Notes under the pieces: generated by a model
Told to the model about the DNA's origin: nothing
What the model saw: the letters and a program-made list of their open reading frames with translations, nothing else
Database searches by the model: none
DNA from: JAFDWI01 sp040255345
GTDB taxonomy: Bacteria; Actinomycetota; Acidimicrobiia; Acidimicrobiales; Iamiaceae
Length of the DNA: 9,897 nt
Direction: 5' to 3'
NCBI GenBank assembly: GCA_040255345.1
Contig: JBDZUV010000116.1
Span: 1 to 9,897, forward strand
In this document: positions 1-5,929 of the stretch, in pieces
Numbering within the stretch: the stretch's first letter is position 1
Layout: the number at the start of each line of letters is the position of its first letter
Translations under genes and position numbers: made by a program

Positions 1-2
1 GC

Positions 3-194
3 TTCCCCCGGCCGCCGCACCGGGTGGTCACCGGCACCGTCCAGAATCGACGACCCCGCTCCCCGGACCCAAAGGAGCCGGGGAGCGGCCACACCCCAGG
101 CCGCCGAGCGCCCAGGCTGTTCCCGCGCCGCGTGGCGAGCGCCGAGGGACGATCCGGCTGGACGACCCGCTCTCCGCTCCTGCCGTCGGGCTGA
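3..194 (+). CDS. Possible 3' end of an upstream gene (rsmG expected by synteny), uncertain
   Basis: No plus-strand frame has an early stop at the left edge. The frame beginning at base 3 and stopping at 192-194 has the highest G/C at third codon positions (about 86 percent, against roughly 72 percent for the other two phases by hand count). It ends with FPRR (bases 120-131), which faintly recalls the YPRRxG motif near the end of RsmG, the 16S rRNA m7G methyltransferase normally encoded just before parA. The residues after FPRR do not fit that motif well, and the strong hairpin at 56-88 would lie inside the frame. The stretch may instead be noncoding DNA behind an rsmG that ended left of the window. 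Low confidence. Confidence 0.2.
   Translation, partial: FPRPPHRVVTGTVQNRRPRSPDPKEPGSGHTPGRRAPRLFPRRVASAEGRSGWTTRSPLLPSG
56..88 (+). terminator. Strong hairpin, candidate terminator of the upstream operon
   Basis: An 11-bp perfect inverted repeat (56-66, CCGCTCCCCGG, with 78-88) surrounds an 11-base loop. No T-run follows, but many terminators in GC-rich Actinobacteria lack one. It would end transcription arriving from the left, or form a structure in the transcript of an upstream gene if the frame at 3-194 is coding. Apart from this hairpin and the uncertain frame, I see nothing in 1-220. Confidence 0.4.
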
Positions 195-219
195 CCCTGA
201 CGCCCCGGGCGCGAGCGGA

Positions 220-235
220 CGTTTCACGTGAAACG
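220..235. promoter_or_regulatory. parS site 1 (ParB-binding centromere)
   Basis: The core 221-234 is GTTTCACGTGAAAC, identical to the 14-base centre of the conserved bacterial parS. With flanking C220 and G235 it makes a 16-bp perfect palindrome, where the usual outer pair is T and A. ParB binds here through its helix-turn-helix and then closes into a CTP-dependent sliding clamp. The site is 75 bp, centre to centre, from the second copy and upstream of parA. Confidence 0.93.
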
Positions 236-285
236 CGCTCGGCCATGTCCGGGTGATCGAACGTCGACCGCCTCGGCGACGCCAC

Positions 286-319
286 CCCGCTGGTGGTTTC
301 ACGTGAAACCACCAGCGGG
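286..319. promoter_or_regulatory. parS site 2 inside a perfect 34-bp palindrome
   Basis: The core GTTTCACGTGAAAC lies at 296-309. Symmetry continues outward without mismatch to 286 and 319, giving two 17-base arms with no spacer. The extra ten bases on each side are not part of the parS consensus. The palindrome ends four bases before the predicted -35 box of the parA promoter, so ParB bound here could repress parAB as well as mark the origin region. It could also extrude a cruciform, or fold as RNA if transcribed from the left. Confidence 0.93.
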
Positions 320-322
320 TAC

Positions 323-351
323 TTGACGGCGACGGACGGACCGGGCAGGAT
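323..351 (+). promoter_or_regulatory. Predicted housekeeping-type promoter of parAB
   Basis: TTGACG (323-328) and CAGGAT (346-351) are exactly 17 bases apart, close to the sigma-70-type consensus and to the TAGGAT-like -10 common in Actinobacteria. Transcription would begin near 358-359. That places the most upstream in-frame start of parA (TTG at 351) before the transcript and supports a later start. The promoter sits directly after the second parS. Confidence 0.5.
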
Positions 352-395
352 TGCGCCGTGCAGATCTCTCAGGTTGTCGTGCTCTGGTGGACCGT

Positions 396-1301
396 GTGAG
401 TGAATCTCTCGAGGTGGGCGCACCCGAAGTGAGCGACGACGCGCGTGCGGCCGAGGAGGTCGTCGGGGCGCTGGAGGGGTCCGGCGCGCCGGAAACGCAG
501 AGCGACCCCGTCGGAACGGCGGGGTCGCCACGGAAGCTCCCGCGGTGGATCGCCGTAGCGAACCAGAAGGGCGGCGTGGGCAAGACCACGACCGCGATCA
601 ACCTGGGCGCCTGTCTGGCCGACCTCGGATTCCGGGTCCTGGTCGTCGACCTGGACCCCCAGGGCAATGCCAGCACCGGCCTGGGGATCAACATTCGGGG
701 ACTCGACGCGTCGATGTACGACGTGATCATGCGCGACACGCCGCTCGACGACGCGATCGAGGCGACGTCGATCAAGGGACTCTTCGTGGCGCCGGCGAGC
801 CTCGATCTGGCCGGCGCAGAGATCGAACTCGTACCGGCGTTCAGTCGGGAGCTGAAGCTGCGGAATGCCTTGGGCGAAGTGCGCGACGACTACGACTTCG
901 TGTTCATCGACTGTCCCCCGTCGCTGGGCCTGTTGACGATCAACGCCCTCGCCGCGGCGACCGAGGTGCTGGTGCCGATCCAGTGTGAGTACTACGCGCT
1001 CGAAGGCCTCGGCCAGCTGTCGAACAACGTGGATCTCGTCCGACGTGGCCTGAACGCCTCCCTCGAGATCTCGACGATCGTCCTGGTCATGTACGACGCC
1101 CGCACCAAGCTGTCGGATCAGGTGGCCGACGAGGTACGAGCGCATTTCGGCGACCGGGTCTGCCGCACGATGGTGCCGCGAACCGTGAGGCTCTCGGAGG
1201 CACCCTCTTTCGGCCAACCGATCATCGCTTTCGATCCACGTTCCCGGGGCGCTCTCGCCTACCGGGAACTCGCAAAGGAGGTCAGTCATGGCGCGGCGTA
1301 G
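396..1301 (+). CDS. parA: Chromosome partitioning ATPase ParA (Soj)
   Basis: ParA is a deviant Walker ATPase that binds nonspecific DNA as an ATP dimer. ParB at parS stimulates its ATPase, and the cycle moves the newly copied origin. With the GTG start at 396 the protein has 301 residues. It shows the deviant Walker A KGGVGKTT (about 58-65), the A' strand VLVVDLDPQGN (81-91) and Walker B FVFIDCPPSLG. The first 50 or so residues are an acidic, low-complexity extension. The frame is open back to a TTG at 351, but the predicted -10 box covers that codon. GTG 396 has a modest GGTGGA four bases upstream; GTG 387, 414 and 429 are alternatives. The gene overlaps parB by 14 bases, so the two are surely one transcript. 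Identity is very secure, the start moderately so. Confidence 0.97.
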   Translation: MSESLEVGAPEVSDDARAAEEVVGALEGSGAPETQSDPVGTAGSPRKLPRWIAVANQKGGVGKTTTAINLGACLADLGFRVLVVDLDPQGNASTGLGINIRGLDASMYDVIMRDTPLDDAIEATSIKGLFVAPASLDLAGAEIELVPAFSRELKLRNALGEVRDDYDFVFIDCPPSLGLLTINALAAATEVLVPIQCEYYALEGLGQLSNNVDLVRRGLNASLEISTIVLVMYDARTKLSDQVADEVRAHFGDRVCRTMVPRTVRLSEAPSFGQPIIAFDPRSRGALAYRELAKEVSHGAA

Positions 1302-2190
1302 TGGGTTGGGGAAGGGGCTGGGAGCGTTGATTCCCAGTGAGCACACACCGGCTGCCCCGGATGCGAACACCGGATTGCGCGAAGTGCCCGTCGTCGACAT
1401 CGTCGCGAACCGCTTCCAGCCGCGGACGCATTTCGACGAGGAAGCACTGACGTCGTTGACCGCTTCGGTCAGGGAGCTCGGGGTCCTGCAACCCGTGCTG
1501 GTCCGCGAGGCAGGCGACGGCACCTATGAACTGATCGCGGGAGAACGTCGCTGGCGAGCGGCGAAACGGGCCGGCTTGGCGATGATTCCGGTCGTGGTGC
1601 GCGACGCCAGCGACACCAATTCGCTCGAACAGGCCCTCGTCGAGAACCTCCATCGAGAAGACCTGAACCCGCTCGAGGAAGCGGCCGCCTACCAGCAGCT
1701 GCTCGACGACTTCTCGCTGACGCATGAAGAAGTCGCCCGACGGGTCGGCAAGAGCAGAGCCGCGGTGTCCAACACGTTGCGGCTGTTCCAGCTGCCGCCC
1801 GGGGTCCAACGGCTCGTTCATGACGGACAGCTCTCTGCCGGTCACGCCCGGGCGCTACTGGGCAGCCCCGATCGGACCTTCCAGGAGGCGCTGGCGCGCA
1901 AGGCGGTCAGCGCGGGGTACTCGGTCCGTCAGGTCGAGGATGCCGTGCGGCGTCGCACCCAGTCCGACGAGGCCCAGCCGACGCCGCCGGGATCCCGATT
2001 GCGGGCACCGGGCTTGTTGGAACTCGAGGAACTCCTCTCGGATCGGTTGGACACCCGGGTCAGTGTGACCATGGGCGCGAAACGCGGCAAGGTCGTGATC
2101 GACTTCGCCTCGCTCGAGGACCTGGAGCGGATCTACCGTGCCATGACTGCTGTTCCCCAGCGGGGCGACGTTCAAACCTCGGACGATTGA
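1288..2190 (+). CDS. parB: Chromosome partitioning protein ParB (Spo0J), CTPase and parS-binding
   Basis: ParB binds parS, hydrolyses CTP, slides along neighbouring DNA and stimulates ParA. The 300-residue length is normal for a chromosomal ParB. The N-terminal GLGKGLGALIP (6-16) is the typical ParA-interacting tail. The CTP-binding domain has GERRWRAA (85-92) and ENLHREDLNPLEEA (120-133). The helix-turn-helix runs at about 148-170 (EVARRVGKSRAAVSNTL). The C-terminal dimerisation domain follows a proline-rich linker near 230-240. The ATG lies inside the end of parA and is preceded, at six bases, by AAAGGAGG (1274-1281), a near-perfect ribosome site, so the start is well fixed. Its two targets lie just upstream of parA. 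Confidence 0.98.
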   Translation: MARRSGLGKGLGALIPSEHTPAAPDANTGLREVPVVDIVANRFQPRTHFDEEALTSLTASVRELGVLQPVLVREAGDGTYELIAGERRWRAAKRAGLAMIPVVVRDASDTNSLEQALVENLHREDLNPLEEAAAYQQLLDDFSLTHEEVARRVGKSRAAVSNTLRLFQLPPGVQRLVHDGQLSAGHARALLGSPDRTFQEALARKAVSAGYSVRQVEDAVRRRTQSDEAQPTPPGSRLRAPGLLELEELLSDRLDTRVSVTMGAKRGKVVIDFASLEDLERIYRAMTAVPQRGDVQTSDD

Positions 2191-2204
2191 CGTCAGCGAA
2201 ACGG

Positions 2205-2225
2205 TTATCCACACCTTGTGGCTAA
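2205..2225. promoter_or_regulatory. DnaA box and inverted near-copy just after parB
   Basis: TTATCCACA at 2205-2213 is a perfect consensus DnaA box. Three bases later the opposite strand of 2217-2225 reads TTAGCCACA, one mismatch from consensus. DnaA is the replication initiator, and boxes cluster at oriC and at DnaA-regulated promoters. The same bases form an imperfect hairpin (CCACA-CCT-TGTGG at its core) 14 bases past the parB stop, so a terminator role is the competing reading. Two boxes are too few for a full origin, and no AT-rich unwinding element is visible here. Confidence 0.5.
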
Positions 2226-2272
2226 GGTTGTGGGAAGTGATCTCGACCTCGACTGGGGACTCAGAGTCTGTC

Positions 2273-2410
2273 GCCGGCAGCATGCCTGCTGGTCTCGACA
2301 GGCGCCGGGCCGGGTGAAGGCTTCGCTGCCTGCCAGGCCTGTGGCAGCGCCCGCCCGAGGTTGCCCGCAGCGGCGCCGGGCGAGCCCCCGACCGGGTCGG
2401 TCCACCGACC
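2273..2410. terminator. Hairpins between convergent parB and cwlM
   Basis: Three inverted repeats lie between the converging genes. One is 2274-2280 with 2286-2292 (seven pairs including one G-U, loop CATGC). The second is CGCTGCC at 2324-2330 with GGCAGCG at 2343-2349. The third is GGTCGG at 2395-2400 with CCGACC at 2405-2410, loop TCCA. None has a T-run. They are plausible termination structures for the two transcription units meeting here. Which of them works, and in which direction, cannot be told from sequence. Confidence 0.35.
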
Positions 2411-2415
2411 GGCGT

Positions 2416-3435
2416 TCAGTCGCCACCGAGGTCGTCGAGGGGTGCCGCGAGCCACTCGGCGATCGCCGCGGTGAACGCGGTCGCCACCTCCGCGGCGTGC
2501 TCGACGATCCAGCTCGGCGGGCCGAGCTCACACCACAGCGCCGGCATGCGGGTTTCGCGCAGGACCGGGAGTCGCATGCCCTGGGTCGTGATCGGTCCGG
2601 CGAGCGCAGCAGCGTCGAGATGCTGGGCGACGACGGTGGCGAGGTGGCGCCCACCGGCAGATTCGAACCCCTCGGTCCGGTAGAACGACAGTCGTGCCCC
2701 GGGTGCGGAGCGGGACGTGCAGCCGACGAAACAGTGGGCGTCGAATCGGTTCGCCTCGGCGGCCTTCGCCGACCCGTCGGGATGGTGGACGGCCAGGGTG
2801 ACCGCGCCGGTCGCATCCAGGCACCTGGTGATGTTGTGGGTCAACGCCGGAAGCGTGCCCGGTTCGCCGATCGCAATGCGTGCGCCGCTGAGGTCGTGCG
2901 GCGCGTCGAGCAGTTGCAGGCGCTCGGTGAGGATCGCCTTGGTGACGGTGCCGGCGCCGGAGGCCGGGCCCAGCCGTCGTAACTGGGCCACCACATCGGG
3001 GCCCGCCACCCCGTCGGTGACCAGCGCACAGTTCCGTTGGAACGCCTTGACCGCAGCCTCGGTCTCGGGTCCGAAGATGCCGTCGACCCGACCGCCGTGG
3101 AAGCCGAGTTCGCTCAGGCGGCGTTGCAGCACGGCGATGTCGTCGCCGCGCAGCATCGGCACCCGCTGGTACAGCAGGCGATCACCGAGGGTGTAGCCCG
3201 ATTCGACCAGCGCCGCCCACGTCGACTGATCGCAGGTGCCGGTCGTCTCCAGCCCCGAGCGTTCCTGGAAGGCCAGCACGGCGGACTCGGTCGGCGGGTC
3301 GTAGACGCCCGATGCGGCAGCGGTCGCGAGCAGGCCGGTCTGGCGCAGTCGGATCTGCAGGTCCCGGACCGCGGTCCCGGCAGACCCGGGACACAGGGGA
3401 AGGAGAGCGGAAACGGGATCGGTCTCTGGGGCCAT
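2416..3435 (-). CDS. cwlM: CwlM-like protein: two PG-binding domains plus a degenerate amidase_3 domain
   Basis: This 339-residue protein has two peptidoglycan_binding_1 repeats (about 15-77 and 92-155) and an N-acetylmuramoyl-L-alanine amidase fold (about 183-335). No signal peptide is visible, so it should be cytoplasmic. The zinc site is largely lost: the usual DPGHGG reads EPGTLP (191-196), the metal Glu region reads ALTHN, and the usual SIHAN reads FVGCT (236-240). Only the late Glu (E303, in ELG) and the MPALW context remain. Mycobacterial CwlM, at the same place after trx, is a cytoplasmic regulator that stimulates MurA when phosphorylated by PknB. By family, position and lost residues I infer a regulator of peptidoglycan precursor synthesis, not a hydrolase. 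The start ATG has no clear ribosome site. It is separated from trx by a strong hairpin. Confidence 0.88.
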   Translation of the reverse strand: MAPETDPVSALLPLCPGSAGTAVRDLQIRLRQTGLLATAAASGVYDPPTESAVLAFQERSGLETTGTCDQSTWAALVESGYTLGDRLLYQRVPMLRGDDIAVLQRRLSELGFHGGRVDGIFGPETEAAVKAFQRNCALVTDGVAGPDVVAQLRRLGPASGAGTVTKAILTERLQLLDAPHDLSGARIAIGEPGTLPALTHNITRCLDATGAVTLAVHHPDGSAKAAEANRFDAHCFVGCTSRSAPGARLSFYRTEGFESAGGRHLATVVAQHLDAAALAGPITTQGMRLPVLRETRMPALWCELGPPSWIVEHAAEVATAFTAAIAEWLAAPLDDLGGD

Positions 3436-3462
3436 GGGCGACGGATACTTCGAGACGAAGCA

Positions 3463-3494
3463 GCGCTCGGCGGCCGCAGGTGACCGCCGAGCGC
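3463..3494 (-). terminator. 11-bp hairpin between trx and cwlM
   Basis: GCGCTCGGCGG at 3463-3473 pairs perfectly with 3484-3494 around a ten-base loop. On the minus strand it begins nine bases after the trx stop and is followed by TGCTTCGTCTCG, a weakly T-rich tail. It probably terminates or attenuates the trxB-trx transcript, leaving cwlM at lower expression or on its own start. A smaller hairpin (CTTCG, loop AGA, CGAAG at 3448-3460) lies between it and the cwlM ATG. Confidence 0.6.
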
Positions 3495-3503
3495 CGTCGG
3501 TGC

Positions 3504-3836
3504 TCAGGCGAGCACGTCACCGAGTTCGTCGATGAGCTGGTGCTTGCCCTTGGCGCCGATGATCCGCTTGGACTCCTTGCCGTCGGCGAACAGGATCAGC
3601 GTCGGGATGCTCATGACGTTGAACTGCAACGGGACCTTCGGGTTCGCGTCGATGTCCATCTTGGCGAACGTGACCCGGTCGCCGTGTTCGCCGGCCAACT
3701 CGGCGATGACGGGTGCCACCTTCTTGCAGGGTCCGCACCATTCGGCCCAGAAGTCCACGAGGACGGGCCTGTCGGCACTGTTGATCTGCTCGTCGAAGGA
3801 GTCGTCGGTCAGCGTGATGATACGTGAATCGGTCAT
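3504..3836 (-). CDS. trxA: Thioredoxin
   Basis: Thioredoxin reduces protein disulfides in the cytoplasm and is itself reduced by thioredoxin reductase. The product is 110 residues, the normal single-domain size. It has the WCGPC active site at residues 33-37, the buried Asp strand VLVDFWAEW before it, and the cis-proline in SIPT (P78). The ATG at 3836 follows GGAGG (complement of 3842-3846) at five bases, so the longer frame starting further upstream, inside trxB, is not the real start. Nineteen bases separate the trxB stop from this start, so the pair is an operon with enzyme and substrate made together. In mycobacteria the orthologue here is called trxC. Confidence 0.97.
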   Translation of the reverse strand: MTDSRIITLTDDSFDEQINSADRPVLVDFWAEWCGPCKKVAPVIAELAGEHGDRVTFAKMDIDANPKVPLQFNVMSIPTLILFADGKESKRIIGAKGKHQLIDELGDVLA

Positions 3837-3855
3837 AGATACCTCCGGGGGTATA

Positions 3856-4830
3856 TTACCAGTTGTCGTCGACGGCCCCGGCGGACAGCCAACGTTCGGC
3901 ATCGAGGGCGGCCATGCAGCCGGAACCGGCCGCGGTGATCGCCTGACGATAGATGTGGTCCTGCACGTCACCGGCCGCGAACACGCCGGCGACGCTGGTG
4001 CGGGTGCCGTCGTGGACGTCGATGTAGCCGTTCTCGAGCAGGTCGAGCTGGCCCTTGAACAGGTCGGTGTTGGGTCGGTGCCCGATCGCGACGAACAGGC
4101 CCGTGACCGGAAGGCTCGACGTCTCGCCAGTCACCGTGTCGGTGAGCGTGAGCGCTTCGACGCGGTCGTCACCGTGAACGTCGGTCACGACCTTGTTGAA
4201 CGCGAAGTGCACCTTCGGGTCGTCGATGGCCCGCTGTTGCATGATCTTCGAGGCCCGCAACTCGTCACGGCGGTGGATGACGGTGACCGAATTGGCGAAC
4301 CGCGAGAGGAACGTGGCCTCTTCCAACGCCGAATCACCACCCCCGACCACCGCGATGTCGTGGCCTCGGAAGAAGAACGCGTCACAGGTCGCACACGTGG
4401 AGACGCCGTGCCCGAGCAGCCGTTGCTCGTGCTCGAGACCCAGCATCAACGCCTGGGCGCCGGTGGAGATGATGATCGCATCGGCCCGGTACGTGGGTTC
4501 CGCGGTGTCGGCGTCACCGACCCACACACCGTAGGGCCGTGCGGACAGATCCACGCGGGTCGCCTTGCGGGTCACGATCTCGGTGTCGAAGCGCAGTGCC
4601 TGGTCGCGGAACGCCGCCATGAGGTCCGGCCCCATGATCCCGTCGACGAAACCGGGGTAGTTCTCGACCTCGGTCGTCAACATGAGCTGCCCACCGGGCT
4701 GCTCGGTGTTGCTGACGAGCTCGCCCTCGAGAAGCAGCGGCGCCAGCTGGGCGCGGGCCGTGTAGATGGCGGCCGTCAGCCCGGCCGGACCCGAGCCGAT
4801 GATGAGAACCTTGCGAACGTCGTCTTCCAC
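3856..4830 (-). CDS. trxB: Thioredoxin reductase (NADPH)
   Basis: This flavoenzyme passes electrons from NADPH through FAD and a CxxC disulfide to thioredoxin. With the GTG start at 4830 it has 324 residues, typical for the low-molecular-weight bacterial type. The FAD-binding GSGPAG lies at 12-17, the redox pair CATC at 146-149 (followed by DAFFF, where DGFFF is more usual), the NADPH-binding GGGDSA at 163-168 with HRR at 186-188, and the C-terminal FAD motif GVFAAGDVQD at 282-291. GTG 4830 is chosen because GAGGAAA (complement of 4836-4842) lies five bases upstream. An in-frame ATG at 4872 lacks a ribosome site and would sit almost at the predicted transcript start. The gene leads the trxB-trx operon and has a SigR/SigH-like promoter. 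Confidence 0.97.
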   Translation of the reverse strand: MEDDVRKVLIIGSGPAGLTAAIYTARAQLAPLLLEGELVSNTEQPGGQLMLTTEVENYPGFVDGIMGPDLMAAFRDQALRFDTEIVTRKATRVDLSARPYGVWVGDADTAEPTYRADAIIISTGAQALMLGLEHEQRLLGHGVSTCATCDAFFFRGHDIAVVGGGDSALEEATFLSRFANSVTVIHRRDELRASKIMQQRAIDDPKVHFAFNKVVTDVHGDDRVEALTLTDTVTGETSSLPVTGLFVAIGHRPNTDLFKGQLDLLENGYIDVHDGTRTSVAGVFAAGDVQDHIYRQAITAAGSGCMAALDAERWLSAGAVDDNW

Positions 4831-4882
4831 GGTACTTTCCTCGAGTGTGGCGAAGCTTCCGGATCGAAGCATTCGAAGGCGT

Positions 4883-4911
4883 CAACCGCCATGCGGCCGG
4901 TTGGTATTCCC
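4883..4911 (-). promoter_or_regulatory. SigR/SigH-type (disulfide stress) promoter of trxB
   Basis: On the minus strand GGGAATA (complement of 4905-4911) is followed after 17 bases by GGTT (complement of 4884-4887). This matches the GGAAYA-N17/18-SGTT consensus known for mycobacterial SigH and the GGAAT-N18/19-GTT form of Streptomyces SigR. Those ECF sigma factors switch on trxB-trx under thiol oxidation. Transcription would start near 4876-4878, giving a leader of about 45 bases before the GTG of trxB. The sigma factor gene itself is not in the window. Confidence 0.68.
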
Positions 4912-4941
4912 GACGTCTAACGACCGGCGCCGAGGTCGATC

Positions 4942-5247
4942 CTACCGGTGGGGGACTTTTCGGGCCTTGCCCCACAGGGCCAGTGCGACGATGCCGAAGA
5001 TCACCCCGAGGCCGATCTGCGCGATCCACACGCGCCCCGTGTACACGGTGACGATCCGGACGAGCAAGATCGTGGACAGCACGAGCGCGCACAGGCCGAC
5101 CAGCAGGGCGAAGAACCCGTAGACGACCCCTCGGGCCGCGGTCATCGCCGGGCCGACCGTCTTGTCGCGTATGGTCCCGACCGTCGAGACGATCAGATCG
5201 GTCGCCTGGTCGGGCCAGGAGGCATCCGTTCGGGGGTCAGCGGCCAT
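4942..5247 (-). CDS. Small two-TM membrane protein, unknown function
   Basis: The 101-residue product starts with a hydrophilic segment of about 38 residues, followed by two strongly hydrophobic helices (about 40-64 and 75-93) and a short basic tail (GKARKVPHR). The positive tail and short loop suggest both ends lie inside the cytoplasm. The ATG at 5247 is preceded by AAGGTG at about six bases. It precedes trxB on the same strand with about 110 bases between, and a predicted promoter in that gap implies trxB can be read independently. I do not recognise the family; it resembles small actinobacterial two-helix membrane proteins sometimes annotated as holin-like, which I would not assert. Codon use matches its neighbours. 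Confidence 0.8.
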   Translation of the reverse strand: MAADPRTDASWPDQATDLIVSTVGTIRDKTVGPAMTAARGVVYGFFALLVGLCALVLSTILLVRIVTVYTGRVWIAQIGLGVIFGIVALALWGKARKVPHR

Positions 5248-5341
5248 CCGAGCACCTTACCGGGTGTGCTGATGGGCAACGGGCTCCGGTACGCGGCGTC
5301 GACGCCCGACGTCGGTGGCCCGACGGGGGCCCGGGGCCGGT
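5248..5341. other. Short intergenic stretch with palindromes
   Basis: This 94-base gap between two minus-strand genes contains the self-complementary GGCGTCGACGCC (5295-5306), the overlapping CCGACGTCGG (5306-5315), and AGCAC paired with GTGCT (5251-5255 and 5266-5270) next to the ribosome site of the small membrane protein. They could be transcription end structures for the gene at 5342-5929. No convincing promoter is seen. Confidence 0.3.
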
Positions 5342-5929
5342 TCAGTGGTCGACCGCGCCCAGTACCCGGCAGGTGCGCGCATCGACGAGCACCAGTCGGG
5401 CGCCTGCGGGGTCCGAGCCGGACGCCGGGAGGTCGTAGGACACGACGAACGTCGGTTGCCGACCGACCTGCAGCCGGCCGGCGGCGAGTCGTGACCCGAG
5501 CGACCGGTCGGTGCTCTGCTGGGCGATCGCCTGCTGGCAGCGTTGCAGGCCGGCTTCGGACAGGTCGGGGCCCCGGGCGGTCGTGCCGGTCGAACCGGTC
5601 GTGCTCGGGCCGTCCGCGGTCGTGGCCGTCGGCGCCAGGGTGTGGGGATCGAGATGGCCCAGGAGCGCCTTCGCCGCCGTCTGGTCGGGCACCTCGCCCA
5701 GATCCGGCAGCAGCGGACCTCGAACCGTCACCACCGTCGTGGCCGTGGCCCGTTCGGGCGAATTCCGACCGGTGACCACGAGCGTGGCGCCGATGACGAT
5801 GCCCACGACGGCGATGCCCAGGACGGTCAGATGGCGACGCCGTGACCCGACCCACGCGGGCGGCCGGGTCGCGGCCGGTGTGCCGTCGGCGGGGTCGACG
5901 CCGTCGGACGGGACGTGGTCGTCGCTCAT
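5342..5929 (-). CDS. One-TM protein with extracytoplasmic two-cysteine domain, in the rsmA position
   Basis: The 195-residue product has a short cytoplasmic tail (1-33, ending in basic RRRH), one TM helix (about 34-54), a Thr/Pro/Gly-rich stalk (about 95-120) and a small outer domain (about 121-195) with cysteines at 131 and 187 that could form a disulfide. The LGEV...QTAAKALL segment and the pattern of a Cys-containing helix followed by two strands ending at a second Cys recall the outer part of actinobacterial membrane anti-sigma factors. In mycobacteria the anti-sigma factor RsmA lies in this position. However, the cytoplasmic part is too short for an anti-sigma domain, and no sigma gene adjoins. 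The ATG overlaps the kinase stop as ATGA (5926-5929), with AGGTG just upstream, so translation is coupled. An in-frame ATG at 5986 lies inside the kinase gene and is rejected. Function not assigned. Confidence 0.85.
   Translation of the reverse strand: MSDDHVPSDGVDPADGTPAATRPPAWVGSRRRHLTVLGIAVVGIVIGATLVVTGRNSPERATATTVVTVRGPLLPDLGEVPDQTAAKALLGHLDPHTLAPTATTADGPSTTGSTGTTARGPDLSEAGLQRCQQAIAQQSTDRSLGSRLAAGRLQVGRQPTFVVSYDLPASGSDPAGARLVLVDARTCRVLGAVDH

Noticed and set aside
369..1523. Long open frame on the minus strand opposite parA and the start of parB
   Set aside because: It mirrors two certain genes in GC-rich DNA, has an arginine-rich low-complexity translation and no recognisable domain.
2205..2410. 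Complete replication origin between parB and cwlM
   Set aside because: Only one perfect and one near-perfect DnaA box are seen, with no AT-rich unwinding stretch. The evidence supports at most an accessory DnaA site.
2218..2982. 254-codon plus-strand frame opposite cwlM
   Set aside because: It lies antisense to a gene with clear domains; its translation is rich in Arg and Gly and has no motif. It is a shadow frame of high GC content.
3837..3971. N-terminal extension of thioredoxin to an ATG at 3971
   Set aside because: It lies inside the trxB coding region, while a strong GGAGG precedes the internal ATG at 3836, which gives a normal 110-residue thioredoxin.
3532..4920. 462-codon plus-strand frame opposite trx and trxB
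   Set aside because: It is fully explained as the complement of two textbook enzymes and has no domain of its own.
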